From Eledone cirrhosa (taxonomy: Eukaryota; Mollusca; Cephalopoda; Octopoda; Eledonidae), in contig OZ024743.1 of NCBI GenBank assembly GCA_964016885.1, forward strand, positions 161,028,212-161,092,211: a DNA stretch of 64,000 nt, written 5' to 3'. A model generated the notes under the pieces. That model was not told the origin of the DNA. It saw only the letters and a list, made by a program, of their open reading frames with translations, and ran no database searches. Both the position numbers and the translations under genes were made by a program. Positions within the stretch are counted from its first letter, which is position 1, and the number at the start of each line of letters is the position of its first letter. This document shows, one piece after another, positions 12,438 through 22,260 of this stretch.

Positions 12438-12604
12438 TAACTGCATATACACATGTACAGATACAAAGCATATACACATGCACACATACAACTCAAAACA
12501 TACATATCCACGCATACAATAACATCCATATCTACACATGCATGCATACATACATATCTACCTAGTTGATGTTGTGTAAATTCCAATGAGAGAGTCTTGT
12601 ACAC

Positions 12605-12830
12605 TGCCTCAGTACACATTTTGAGAAACTGGGCTTCACAGGAGCAGAAAGAACACAAGTTAGGAAATTACAAGTACAATCCATTACTGGAACAGTAAAT
12701 ATATGTAAAACATCTCTAAACATTCTGCATCTAATAACTGCATGTGCCCATGTACAGATGCCATGCGTATTCACATGCAACTCATAATATAACACATATA
12801 ACTCAAAATATCCATCTGGTGTACACTTAG
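12605..12830 (+). repeat. Tandem duplicate of the family B 3' end
   Basis: From CTCAGTACACATTTTGAG this segment repeats 12310-12560, including the coding end (LQVQSI-like) and part of the 3' UTR, with moderate divergence. It lies immediately after the true 3' end at 12598. Confidence 0.75.
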
Positions 12831-12849
12831 GAAAGCAAAATTAAAAACA

Positions 12850-13355
12850 AATGAGGGGGGATATATTGAGATAGATGGCACTAAAGAATACTGGTGGAAC
12901 CTGAAAATAAAAATTGCCACCAAATTAAAGCACAACCGGCCTGATATTGTTGTTTGGGACCACGCATTGAAAACGTTCCCGGATGTAGAGATCAGCTGCT
13001 TACCTGATGTCATTGTAAGAAAAATACAAGAGTAGGAGGACATCTGCGGACCATTGATGAGGAGTTTACATATCTAGTACCCAAGATACACCTTCAGCTT
13101 TATACCCACTATACAGATTATATACCAACCTGTTTTGGACCAAATTATGACTGAACCTGGATTTGTGGACAAAGAGCGCAGCACCCTAATTCATGGACTA
13201 CAAATGGCTGCGATAGCTGGCACCTTCAAAATTTGCAAAATTCTTGCGATTCAAGGGATTACAATTTCTTTTCTTTTACAACTTTGCCACCAGAAAGGTG
13301 GCCGGTCAAAAATGTACTCGAAATTAATTGAAAGTGAAACATACATACATATATA
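12850..13355 (+). pseudogene. R2-like endonuclease domain remnant, family C, copy 1
   Basis: KEYWWNLKIKIATKLKHNRPD, IVVWDHALKT and DVEISC are the PD-(D/E)XK endonuclease core of a second R2-like family, followed by SLHI*YPRYTFSFIPT and the C-terminal KMYSKLIESETYIHIY. It ends in a short CATA microsatellite. The same segment, better preserved, is at 30.70-31.17 kb. Stops are present. Confidence 0.7.
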
Positions 13356-13360
13356 CATAC

Positions 13361-13770
13361 ATGGTGGCTGCCAACTCGTTTTCGAGTAGGGCCACTACTT
13401 TATATCCATGTAGGAGAACCTCTACCGATGCGCTGAATGAGTGTGACTTTTTAGTCCAGCCAGCGACTTGAAAACTCTGGTACAAACACTACACTTGTGA
13501 CAATTATTGACACATAGTGCAGGGCCCATGGTACCATGTGATGACAAGTGCAGAGAGAGATCTCCAGATATAAAGCAATGCCTGTGCCCTGAAGCTTTTA
13601 TAGTGAGAAAAGGCACTGCACAAAGCCAGTCCCACTCTCTTAACCAAGATGATATTTACCAAAAAGAAGAACAAGTCAACATCATTGGATACCATCAGGG
13701 TTGCAGGTGTTATATCAGAGTTTTCCTTCTCCTAGAATTCTGCCTTGACAAAGGCTAAGGGGTCATCATC
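13361..13770 (-). mobile_element. Short non-autonomous derivative of the APE-RT-zinc-finger LINE, copy 1
   Basis: Read on the minus strand, the first half is homologous to the 5' untranslated region of the LINE at 14.6-18.5 kb (phrases such as GAGAGTGGGACTGGCT and TCTAGGAGAAGG). The second half encodes one C2H2-like finger (HKCSVCTRVFKSLAGLKSH) like the LINE C terminus, then a hairpin-bearing 3' end and a TATG microsatellite. The APE and RT regions are missing, so it must be mobilised in trans if at all. A second copy at 26967-27373 is nearly identical. Confidence 0.7.
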
Positions 13771-13779
13771 ATACATACA

Positions 13780-13901
13780 TACATACATGATGGCTGCCCC
13801 TCGTTATCGAGTATGGCCATTGCACGAGGAGAAAGAAAAAAAAAATAATAATAATAATAAATAAATAAAAATAAAATTAAAATTTAAAAAAAAAAAAAAA
13901 G

Positions 13902-13930
<29 letters not shown>
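13780..13930. repeat. CATA repeat, LINE-type 3' hairpin tail, A-rich and TA tracts
   Basis: ATGATGGCTGCCCCTCG followed by TTATCGAGTATGGCCATTGC is a copy of the 3'-end hairpin also seen at 13374, 14149, 26982 and 33432. CATA repeats lie on one side; A/TAA and TA tracts lie on the other. Confidence 0.7.
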
Positions 13931-13932
<2 letters not shown>

Positions 13933-13936
<4 letters not shown>

Positions 13937-14116
13937 AACAAGTAAGACCCCGACGGCTGAGCTCAAGCCGTTTCGACGGCTAATTCTGAGCCGTCGGAAC
14001 GGCTTGAGCTCAGCCGTCGGGGTCTTACTTGTTCCTATTACCCACTCTACTACCCTAAGTATTGAGTACTTTGGTGCGTTATGGTCCACCTGGTTCCTTA
14101 CCACATTTCCTTCGTT
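13933..14116 (-). repeat. Foldback repeat, copy 2
   Basis: Arms 13933-13981 and 13989-14037 are inverted repeats of 49 bases with about one mismatch, closing on a 7-base loop. The conserved leader lies at 14038-14116 in reverse orientation relative to copy 1 (GGTCCACCTGGTTCCTTACC). TA microsatellites adjoin both sides. Confidence 0.8.
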
Positions 14117-14199
14117 ATATATATATATATATATATGATGGCTGCCCCCTCGTTATCGAGTATGGCCATTGCACAATAAAAAAAAAAAAAAAAAAAAAA

Positions 14200-14250
<51 letters not shown>

Positions 14251-14251
14251 G

Positions 14252-14282
<31 letters not shown>

Positions 14283-14285
14283 AAA

Positions 14286-14322
<37 letters not shown>

Positions 14323-14444
14323 TATACATATATATATACATACACATATATATACACACACACATACATACACATACATACATATATACACACACACATA
14401 CATACACATACACTCACACATATATACACACATACATTAATAAC

Positions 14445-14490
<46 letters not shown>

Positions 14491-14569
14491 GCAATAATAT
14501 TAATAACGACAACAACAACAATAATATACATATTCATATATATATACACACACACGCACGCACATAAGC

Positions 14570-14600
<31 letters not shown>
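14117..14600. repeat. Microsatellite block (TA, A, TAA, CA) with a LINE 3' hairpin tail
   Basis: 14149-14160 is a hairpin tail (CTCG-TTAT-CGAG). The rest is long homopolymer A, TAA and CA/TA repeats; several ORFs of Ile, Tyr or Phe runs are artefacts. The part from about 14433 (TTAATAACAATAATAATAAT) recurs at 18563 beside the second LINE copy. Confidence 0.9.
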
Positions 14601-14607
<7 letters not shown>

Positions 14608-14615
14608 GATAGCAA

Positions 14616-17600
14616 CTAACAGCGCTGCGATCGAATGTGGCTTTTTAGCCCAGCCAATGATCTAAAATGTCTTGCACAGAGTCGGCAACCAAAACATTTA
14701 CTGGGAATAGTCGGCTGTGGTTGGAGTTCGTGTACTTTTGCATGTCGCTTGAGTCCTCCTGCTGATTTACATTCTCTACCACATGTTTGGCAAGCATGAT
14801 GAGTAGCATCTCCAACAGCAGCCTGGTAGTCAACCACTGGTCTTACTTTATGACTGCGAAGATGACTTTCGAGTCCAGCTTTGCTTAGGCAGAGTCTCGC
14901 ACAGACGCTGCATGTCAGAAACATAGGAGGACCCTCGCCGTCTGGAAGTGCAACAGCAATACCCTTCCTCACGTCCCGCTTTACTTTCTCGTGTGCGATT
15001 CGAGATGCCTCAAAGGCAACTTTTCCCTCATATACAGTCTTTCTCCATTTATTACGATCAGCAGCAATATTTTCCCATGTATCAGCAGAGATGTTAGCGT
15101 CTTTCAGAGAGGCCTTCAAGGAATCCTTATACCTCTTTTTTGGTTTATGTGGCGGTCGTTTTCCTTTAGCCAACTCTCCATAGAAGAGTTGTTTTGGTAT
15201 TCTAGAATCCTTCATCCTGGCAAGGTGACCACTCCAACGGAGTCGCTGCTTAAGCACAAGAGCTTCTATACTGTCACACATAGAGCTTTCCAAAATCTCG
15301 ACATCACTGATGTGGTCCCTCCAGCGAACGCCATGTATCCGTCTGAGACACATCTGATGGAAACGCTCCAATTGCCTAAGGTGGCGTCGATATGTGACCC
15401 AGGTCTCGCAGGCATAAAGAAGACAAGAGAGTACACATGCCCTGTACACCCTTACCTTTGTCCTCCTGCATATGTCTCGCCGACCCCAGAGTCGCCTTTC
15501 TAGCTTTCCGAAAGCATCACTTGCTTTCCTAATCCTAAGTGAGATTTCACTGTCAAGGTTGCCGTATCGATTGACAGTGCTTCCCAGGTAGACAAACTGA
15601 TCAACCACTCCAAGTCGTTTGCCATACACATAGATGTTTGGTTCAGTGTACTGCCTACCAGGTGCAGGTTGGTACATGACGACGGTTTTCTTGAGACTGA
15701 CAGTCAAACCCAGGGCAGTGCAAGCGTCAGAAAATACATTCAAAATGTGCTGCATATCACTCTCTGTGTGCGCTACAAGATCGCAATCATCTGCATACAA
15801 GAGGTCTCTTATGACTGATGTAAATACCTTTGTCTTCGCAGCAAAGCGCCTGATGTTAAATATGCTGCCTGAGGTTCGATATCGGATGTAAACACCATGC
15901 TCGCAATTCCTGAATGCAACACAGAAAACCATTGCAAAGTATATGGCAAACAGGGTCGGTGCTGGAATATCCCCCTGTTTCACTCCATTTTTTACTGAGA
16001 TAGGCTCCGACATGTTACCTCCGACATTAACCCAAGCCTTCATGTCGTCATGGAAAGACCTAACTAAAGCAAGGAACTTATCAGGGCAACCAAGTTTCTG
16101 GAGAATCTTCCATAATGCATCTCTGTTGACAGTATCGAAAGCCTTTGTCAGATCGACAAAAACCTGATACAGATCCAAGCCCTGTTCAATGCACTTCTCC
16201 TGGAGCTGTCTAGCTGAGAAGATCATATCAGTAGTGCCGCGTCCAACACGAAAACCAGATTGACTTTCAGGAAGGACACAATCTGCAATGTGTGTCAGCA
16301 GACGGTCCAGAAGCACCCTACATAAAACTTTCCCCACGACAGAAAGCAATGATATACCTCTGTAGTTCCCACAATCATTCCTGTTACCCTTTCCCTTGTA
16401 CAAGACCACCATTACTGCATCTCTCCAGTCCTCAGGCACGGATTCATTAGCCCATATCCTTCCAAACAGAGAGTGAAGATGTTGCAGGAGTCTCTCACCA
16501 CCATATTGTAGGAGCTCAGCATGTATGCCATCCATACCTGGAGATCTTCCACTGTTCAGCTTCGAAATAGCCACTGTAACCTCCACAAGTGTCGGAGGTT
16601 CTGCGAGAGCTACTTTCACAGGACTTTCCGGAATGAGATTGAGGAAATCTTCACTGACGACAGACGGCTGATTCAAAAGATCATCAAAGTGCTCTCGCCA
16701 CCTTCGTAGAATTCCCTGTGAGTCACGAAGAAGTTCTTTGCCATCCCTGCTGCGAATCGGTGTCACCAGAGAAGAAGACGGTCCATAAACCTCACGCAAG
16801 AGACTGTACAACAGCTTTGTGTTATTGCAATCAGACGCAGTTTGTATCTCACCAGCCTTCTCACTCCACCACTGATCCTTCATCTGAGAAAGACTCCGCC
16901 TAACACGTGATTTTACATCCCTGAGCTCCTCATGCAACGTATTCCTCTCCTGTGGTTTTGCCGTCAAGTAGCGTGACAGAGCACGCCTCTTATCAGCCAA
17001 CAAGTCTTCTATATGTACATCATTCTCATTAAACCAGTCCTGATGTTTTCTCTGCACCAATCCCAGAACACGCCTGCCTACATCATAAACCGACTTTTTA
17101 AGGGTCGGCCAATCCTCACCAAGATCTGCAGCCTGCATCTCTTCTTCCAATGTCCTCTTCACATTTTTATCCTTAAGACGAGCAGCATTCAATCTTTTGG
17201 GCAGGGTAACACCAGGAGCCCGGATTTTACGTTTGGTGATTAGATTCACTTTTGCGCGCACCAGGCGGTGGTCCGTCCAGCACTCAGCTCCACGAAGAAC
17301 ACGAACACACTGCACATCCTGTCTGTCACGCATCCTGACTAGGACGTAGTCCAAAAGATGCCATTCCTTAGATGCAGGATGCATCCATGTGGTCTTGAAT
17401 TTGTTCTTTTGTTGGAACATGGTGTTGGTAACACACAGATCCAGCTCCTCACACATCTGCAGCAAGAGCATACCATTGCTGTTACACTTTCCCACCCCAT
17501 GCCTTCCGATTACATTCCATGTGTTAAAATCCCTACCCACTCTAGCATTAAAGTCACCAAGCACGATGACTTTGTCTGCCTGAGGGATATTTCTTAAAAC

Positions 17601-18161
17601 ACCTTTCAAGGCATGGTAAAAGGACAGTTTTTCTTCATCGACAGAATTCATAGTTGGAGCATACACACTCACCAGGGTAGCATATCTTCCCTTGTCCAGC
17701 GGAACTCTCATGGACATAAGACGCTCACTAATCCCCACTGGGAATTCTTCTAATTTATTCACCAGTACAGTCTTAACAGCAAATCCCACCCCAGCCTCTC
17801 TTCTGGTTCCTTCATCTCTTCCTTTCCAGAAGAATGTATATTCTCCACAAAATTCCGCAAGATGACCATCTCCAGCTAACCTCGTCTCAGACAAAGCCAC
17901 GATGTCAAGATCGTAACGTCGAAGCTCCTTCGCAACAAGAGTGGTCCTTCGTTCAGGACGCTCCAAAGAATCCCCGTCAAGCAGCGTCCGTACGTTCCAG
18001 CAGCCAAGACTAAATGCCCTGTTTGGCTCTATTACAATGGCACGATGACGGGCGGGCCCAGGTTGTGATAACTTGGGTCCCCTGCCCTTATTGCCAATGA
18101 TCTCTTTTGTTCCAGAACCCAAATTGGCAATTATCTCGTTTACATTGTTCTGGAACATCAT
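14616..18161 (-). CDS. Intact APE-RT LINE polyprotein with C-terminal zinc fingers (1181 aa)
   Basis: This uninterrupted ORF encodes a non-LTR retrotransposon protein. Residues about 51-300 form an apurinic endonuclease-like domain: LGCWNVRTL, ALSETRL, SVYAPT, VLGDFNARVG and TDHRLV. Residues about 535-830 are the RT: SPGMDGIHAELL, NYRGISLLSVVGK, VFVDLTKAFDTV (motif A), NGVKQGDIPAPTLF (motif B) and LLYADDCDLV (motif C). Thumb and linker follow. Three Cys/His fingers close the protein (CSVC..H3..H near 1084-1104, CQTC..H near 1124-1144, CRLC..H..C near 1159-1181). The endonuclease would nick target DNA and the RT copy the RNA there. All catalytic motifs look intact and there is no premature stop. 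The start is the first of two adjacent ATGs; the upstream frame is poly-T. Clade probably L2/CR1- or RTE-related; not assigned. It lies in tandem with a broken copy. Confidence 0.92.
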   Translation of the reverse strand: MMFQNNVNEIIANLGSGTKEIIGNKGRGPKLSQPGPARHRAIVIEPNRAFSLGCWNVRTLLDGDSLERPERRTTLVAKELRRYDLDIVALSETRLAGDGHLAEFCGEYTFFWKGRDEGTRREAGVGFAVKTVLVNKLEEFPVGISERLMSMRVPLDKGRYATLVSVYAPTMNSVDEEKLSFYHALKGVLRNIPQADKVIVLGDFNARVGRDFNTWNVIGRHGVGKCNSNGMLLLQMCEELDLCVTNTMFQQKNKFKTTWMHPASKEWHLLDYVLVRMRDRQDVQCVRVLRGAECWTDHRLVRAKVNLITKRKIRAPGVTLPKRLNAARLKDKNVKRTLEEEMQAADLGEDWPTLKKSVYDVGRRVLGLVQRKHQDWFNENDVHIEDLLADKRRALSRYLTAKPQERNTLHEELRDVKSRVRRSLSQMKDQWWSEKAGEIQTASDCNNTKLLYSLLREVYGPSSSLVTPIRSRDGKELLRDSQGILRRWREHFDDLLNQPSVVSEDFLNLIPESPVKVALAEPPTLVEVTVAISKLNSGRSPGMDGIHAELLQYGGERLLQHLHSLFGRIWANESVPEDWRDAVMVVLYKGKGNRNDCGNYRGISLLSVVGKVLCRVLLDRLLTHIADCVLPESQSGFRVGRGTTDMIFSARQLQEKCIEQGLDLYQVFVDLTKAFDTVNRDALWKILQKLGCPDKFLALVRSFHDDMKAWVNVGGNMSEPISVKNGVKQGDIPAPTLFAIYFAMVFCVAFRNCEHGVYIRYRTSGSIFNIRRFAAKTKVFTSVIRDLLYADDCDLVAHTESDMQHILNVFSDACTALGLTVSLKKTVVMYQPAPGRQYTEPNIYVYGKRLGVVDQFVYLGSTVNRYGNLDSEISLRIRKASDAFGKLERRLWGRRDICRRTKVRVYRACVLSCLLYACETWVTYRRHLRQLERFHQMCLRRIHGVRWRDHISDVEILESSMCDSIEALVLKQRLRWSGHLARMKDSRIPKQLFYGELAKGKRPPHKPKKRYKDSLKASLKDANISADTWENIAADRNKWRKTVYEGKVAFEASRIAHEKVKRDVRKGIAVALPDGEGPPMFLTCSVCARLCLSKAGLESHLRSHKVRPVVDYQAAVGDATHHACQTCGRECKSAGGLKRHAKVHELQPQPTIPSKCFGCRLCARHFRSLAGLKSHIRSQRC

Positions 18162-18170
18162 TGAATTGGG

Positions 18171-18201
<31 letters not shown>

Positions 18202-18206
18202 TAATA

Positions 18207-18241
<35 letters not shown>

Positions 18242-18490
18242 ACACTATTAATAATTATTAATGCACTCGTGCAATGCCTGTGCGTGACGAATATTTTTAA
18301 AGTGAGGAAAGACTGTGCACTGAACCAATCCCACTCTCTGAGCGACAGTAGCTATAACCCGAAAAGAAGAAAAGATCAACATCATCGGTAACTACTGAGC
18401 CGCAGGTTTTATATCGGAGTTAACCCAGTTTCCTGAGATGCCTTCTCCTAGAAGAATACCCTGACATGGGCTAGGGGTTCTTCACTCCCA
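18162..18490 (-). promoter_or_regulatory. 5' untranslated region of the intact LINE
   Basis: In element orientation this runs from CACTGGGAGTGAAGAACCCC, through a segment shared with 24.75-25.01 kb, a (TTA)n tract and poly-T, into the ATG. A related sequence is the first half of the short derivatives at 13.4 and 27.0 kb, so it is a defined part of the element and probably holds its internal promoter. No specific promoter motif was identified. Confidence 0.6.
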
Positions 18491-18573
18491 GTGAATATAT
18501 ATACATACATATATACACACACACACACACACATACTCACACACACATACACACACACACATACGTTAATAAC

Positions 18574-18608
<35 letters not shown>

Positions 18609-18715
18609 CAATAATAATAACGACAACAACAATAATAATATACATATACATATATATATATACACACACACGCACACACATAACCATATCTACACACACA
18701 CACACACACACGATA
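18491..18715. repeat. TA/CA and TAA microsatellites between the two LINE copies
   Basis: This matches the simple-repeat order found below the first copy (TA/CA, then AACAATAATAAT, then CGACAACAACAA, then CA). It is either the 3' tail of the element or duplicated flank. Confidence 0.9.
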
Positions 18716-18719
18716 GCAA

Positions 18720-21700
18720 CTAACAGCGCTGCGATCGAATGTGGCTTTTTAGCCCAGCCAATGATCTAAAATGTCTTGCGCAGAGTCGGCAACCAAAACA
18801 TTTACTGGGAATAGTCGGCTGTGGTTGGAGTTCGTGTACTTTTGCATGTCGCTTGAGCCCTCCTGCTGATTTACATTCTCTACCACATGTTTGGCAAGCA
18901 TGATGAGTAGCATCTCCAACAGCAGCCTGGTAGTCAACCACTGGTCTTACTTTATGACTGCGAAGATGACTTTCGAGTCCAGCTTTGCTTAGGCAGAGTC
19001 TCGCACATACGCTGCATGTCAGCATCATAGGAGGACCCTCGCCGTCTGGAAGTGCAACAGCAATGCCCTTCCTCACATCCTGCTTTACTTTCTCGTATGC
19101 GATTCGAGATGCCTCAAAGGCAACTTTTCCCTCATATACAGTCTTTCTCCATTTATTACGATCAGCAGCAATATTCTCCCATGTATCAGCAGAGATGTTA
19201 GCGTCTTTCAGAGAGGCTTTCAAGGAATCCTTATACCTCTTTTTTGGTTTATGTGGCGGTCGTTTTCCTTTAACCAACTCTCCATAAAAGAGTTGTTTTG
19301 GTATTCTAGAATCCTTCATCCTGGCAAGGTGACCACTCCAACGGAGTCGTTGCTTAAGCACAAGAGCTTCTATACTGTCACACATAGAGCTTTCCAAAAT
19401 CTCGACATCACTGATGTGGTCCCTCCAGTGAACGCCATGAATCCGTCTGAGACACATCTGATGGAAACGCTCCAATTGCTTAAGGTGGTGTCGATATGTG
19501 ACCCAGGTCTCGCAGGCATAAAGAAGACAAGAGAGCACACATGCCCTGTACACCTTTACCTTTGTCCTCCTGCATATGTCTCGCCGACCCCAGAGTCGCC
19601 TTTCTAGCTTTCCGAAAGTATCACTTGCTTTCCTAATCCTAAGTGAGATTTCACTGTCAAGGTTGCTGTATCGATTGACAGTGCTTCCCAGGTAGACAAA
19701 CTGATCAACCACTCCAAGTCGTTTGTCATACACATAGATGTTTGGTTCAGTGTACTGCTTACCAGGGGCAGGTTGGTACATGACGACGGTTTTCTTGAGA
19801 CTGACAGTCAGACCTAGGGCAGTGCAAGCGTCAGAAAATGCATTCAAAATGTGCTGCATATCACTCTCTGTGTGCGCTACAAGATCGCAATCATCTGCAT
19901 ACAAGAATACTTTTGTCTTCGCAGCAAAGCGCCTGATGTTAAATATACTGCCTGAGGTTCGATATCGGATGTAAACACCATGCTCGCAATTCCTGAATGC
20001 AATACAGAAAACCATTGCAAAGTATATGGCAAACAGGGTCGGTGTGGGAATATCCCCCAGTTTCACTCCATTTTTTACTGAGATAGGCTCCGACATGTTA
20101 CCCCCGACATTAACCCAAGCCTTCATGTCGTCATGGAAAGACCTAACTAAAGAAGGAACTTATCAGGGCAACCAAGTTTCTGGAGAACCTTCCATAATGC
20201 AACTCTGTTAACAGTATCGAAAGCTTTTGTCAGATCGACAAAAACCTGATACAGATCCAAGCCTTGTTCCATGCACTTCTCCTGGAGCTGTCTAGCTGAG
20301 AAGTTCATATCAGCAGTGCCGCGTCCAGCACGAAAACCAGATTGACTTTCAGGAAGAACATAATCTGCAATGTGTGTCAGCAGACGGTCCAGAAGCACCC
20401 TACATAAAACTTTCCCTACGACAGAAAGCAATGATATACCTCTGTAGTTCCCATAATCGTTCCTGTTACCCTTTCCCTTGTACAAGACCACCATTACTGC
20501 ATCTCTCCAGTCCTCAGGTACGGATTCATTAGCCCATATCCTGCCAAACAAAGAGTGAAGATATTGCAGGAGTCTCTCACCACCATATTGTAGGAGCTCA
20601 GCATGTATGCCATCCATACCTGGAGATCTTCCACTGTTCAGCTTCGAAATAGCCACTGCAACCTCCACAAGCGTCGGAGGTTCTGCGAGAGCTACTTTCA
20701 CAGGACTTTCTGGAATGAGATTGAGGAAATCTTCACTGACGACAGACGACTGATTCAAAAGATCATCAAAGTGCTCTCGCCACCTTCGTAGAATTCCTTG
20801 TGAGTCACGAAGAAGTTCTTTGCCATCCTTGCTGCGAAGCGGTGTCACCAGAGAGGAAGACGGTCCATAAACCTCACGCAAGAGACTGTACAACAGCTTT
20901 GTGTTATTGGAATCAGACGCAGTTTGTATCTCACCAGCCTTCTCACTCCACCACTGATCCTTCATCTGAGAAAGACTCCGTCTAACACGTGATTTTACAT
21001 CCCTGAGTTCCTCATGCAACGTATTCCTCTCCTGTGGCTTTGCCGTCAAGTAGCGTGACAGAACACGCCTCTTATCAGCCAACAAGTCTTCTATATGTAC
21101 ATCATTCTCATTAAACCAGTCCTGATGTTTCCTCTGCGCCAATCCCAGAACACGCCTGCCTACATCATAAACCGACTTTTTAAGGGTCGGCCAATACTCA
21201 CCAAGATCTGCAGCCTGCATCTCTTCTTCCAATGTCCTCTTCACATTTTTATCCTTAAGACGAGCAGCATTCAATCTTTTGGGCAGGGCAACACCAGGAG
21301 CCCGGATTTTACGTTTAGTGATTAGTTTCACTTTTGCGCGTACCAGGCGGTGGTCCGTCCAGCACTCAGCTCCACGAAGAACACGAACACACTGCACATC
21401 CTGTCTGTCACGCATCCTGGCTAGGACGTAGTCTAAAAGATGCCATTACTTAGATGCAGGATGCATCCATGTGGTCTTGAATTTGTTCTTTTGTTGGAGC
21501 ATGGTGTTGGTAACACACAGATCCAGCTCCTCACACATCTGCAGCAGGAGCATACCATTGCTGTTACACTTTCCCACCCCATGCCTTCCGATTACATTCC
21601 ATGTGTTAAAATCCCTACCCACTCTATCATTAAAGTCACCAAGCACGATGACTTTGTCTGCCTGAGGGATATTTCTTAAAACACCTTTCAAGGATACCTT

Positions 21701-22175
21701 TTCCTCATCGACAGAACTCATAGTTGGAGCATACACACTCACCAGGGTAGCATATCTTCCCTTGTCCAGCGGAACTCTCATGGACATAATACGCTCACTA
21801 ATCCCTACTGGGAATTCTTCTAATTTGTTCACAAGTACAGTCTTAACAGCAAATCCTACCCCAGCCTCTCTTCTGGTTCCTTCATCTCTTCCTTTCCAGA
21901 AGAATGTATATTCTCCACAAAATTCCGTAAGATGACCATCTCCAGCTAACCTCGTCTCAGATAAAGCCACGATGTCAAGATCATAACGTCGAAGCTCCTT
22001 TGCAACAAGAGCGGTCCTTCGTTCAGGACGCTCCAAGGAATCCCTGTCAAGCAGCGTCCGTACGTTCCAGCAGCCAAGACTAAATGCCTTGTTTGGCTCT
22101 ATTACAATGGCACGATGACGAGCGGGCCCAGGCTGTGATAACCTGGAGCCCTGCCCTTATTGCCAATGATCTTTT
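18720..22175 (-). pseudogene. Second, broken copy of the APE-RT-zinc-finger LINE
   Basis: Colinear with the intact copy at 14616-18161 and only slightly diverged, but disabled several times. The breaks are: a frameshift near 22147 upstream of the APE domain; a GAA-to-TAA stop at 21446-21448 inside the APE domain (ASK*WH); a one-base loss near 20150 giving a frameshift just after RT motif A; and two in-frame deletions (the residues corresponding to FYHA in the APE domain, and seven residues just before the YADD box, giving KVFLYADDC). Catalytic motifs are otherwise recognisable, including YADD and all three C-terminal fingers. It is probably inactive. Confidence 0.92.
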
Positions 22176-22260
22176 TTGTTCCAGAACCTAAATTGCCAAT
22201 TATCTCTTTTATATTGTTCTGGTACATCATTGAATTTGAAAAAAAAAAAAGTAATAATAA

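Larger units (their letters stand above)
7832..12598 (+). mobile_element. R2-superfamily-like non-LTR retrotransposon, family B, decayed
   Basis: One decayed element spans this interval in domain order. The N-terminal region (7908-8990) includes LYWDETHPELNHLTAKQL, a coiled segment LRAASEKLRYQKRVDE and VFRDMKGKVINVTETP. The RT follows (about 9440-10190), then a zinc-knuckle and restriction-like endonuclease region (10.46-12.44 kb), then a 3' UTR ending at about 12598 with CAATGAGAGAGTCTTG. The same 3' end closes the family B copy at 31.3-33.3 kb, which fixes the terminus. Two SINEs interrupt it, and a segment of about 600 bp is tandemly duplicated near the 3' end. Stops and frameshifts throughout show it is inactive. 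Confidence 0.75.

Noticed and set aside
14881..17597. Several plus-strand ORFs of 60-170 codons
   Set aside because: Antisense shadows of the intact 1181-codon LINE ORF; the same applies to the plus-strand ORFs over 18985-21679.
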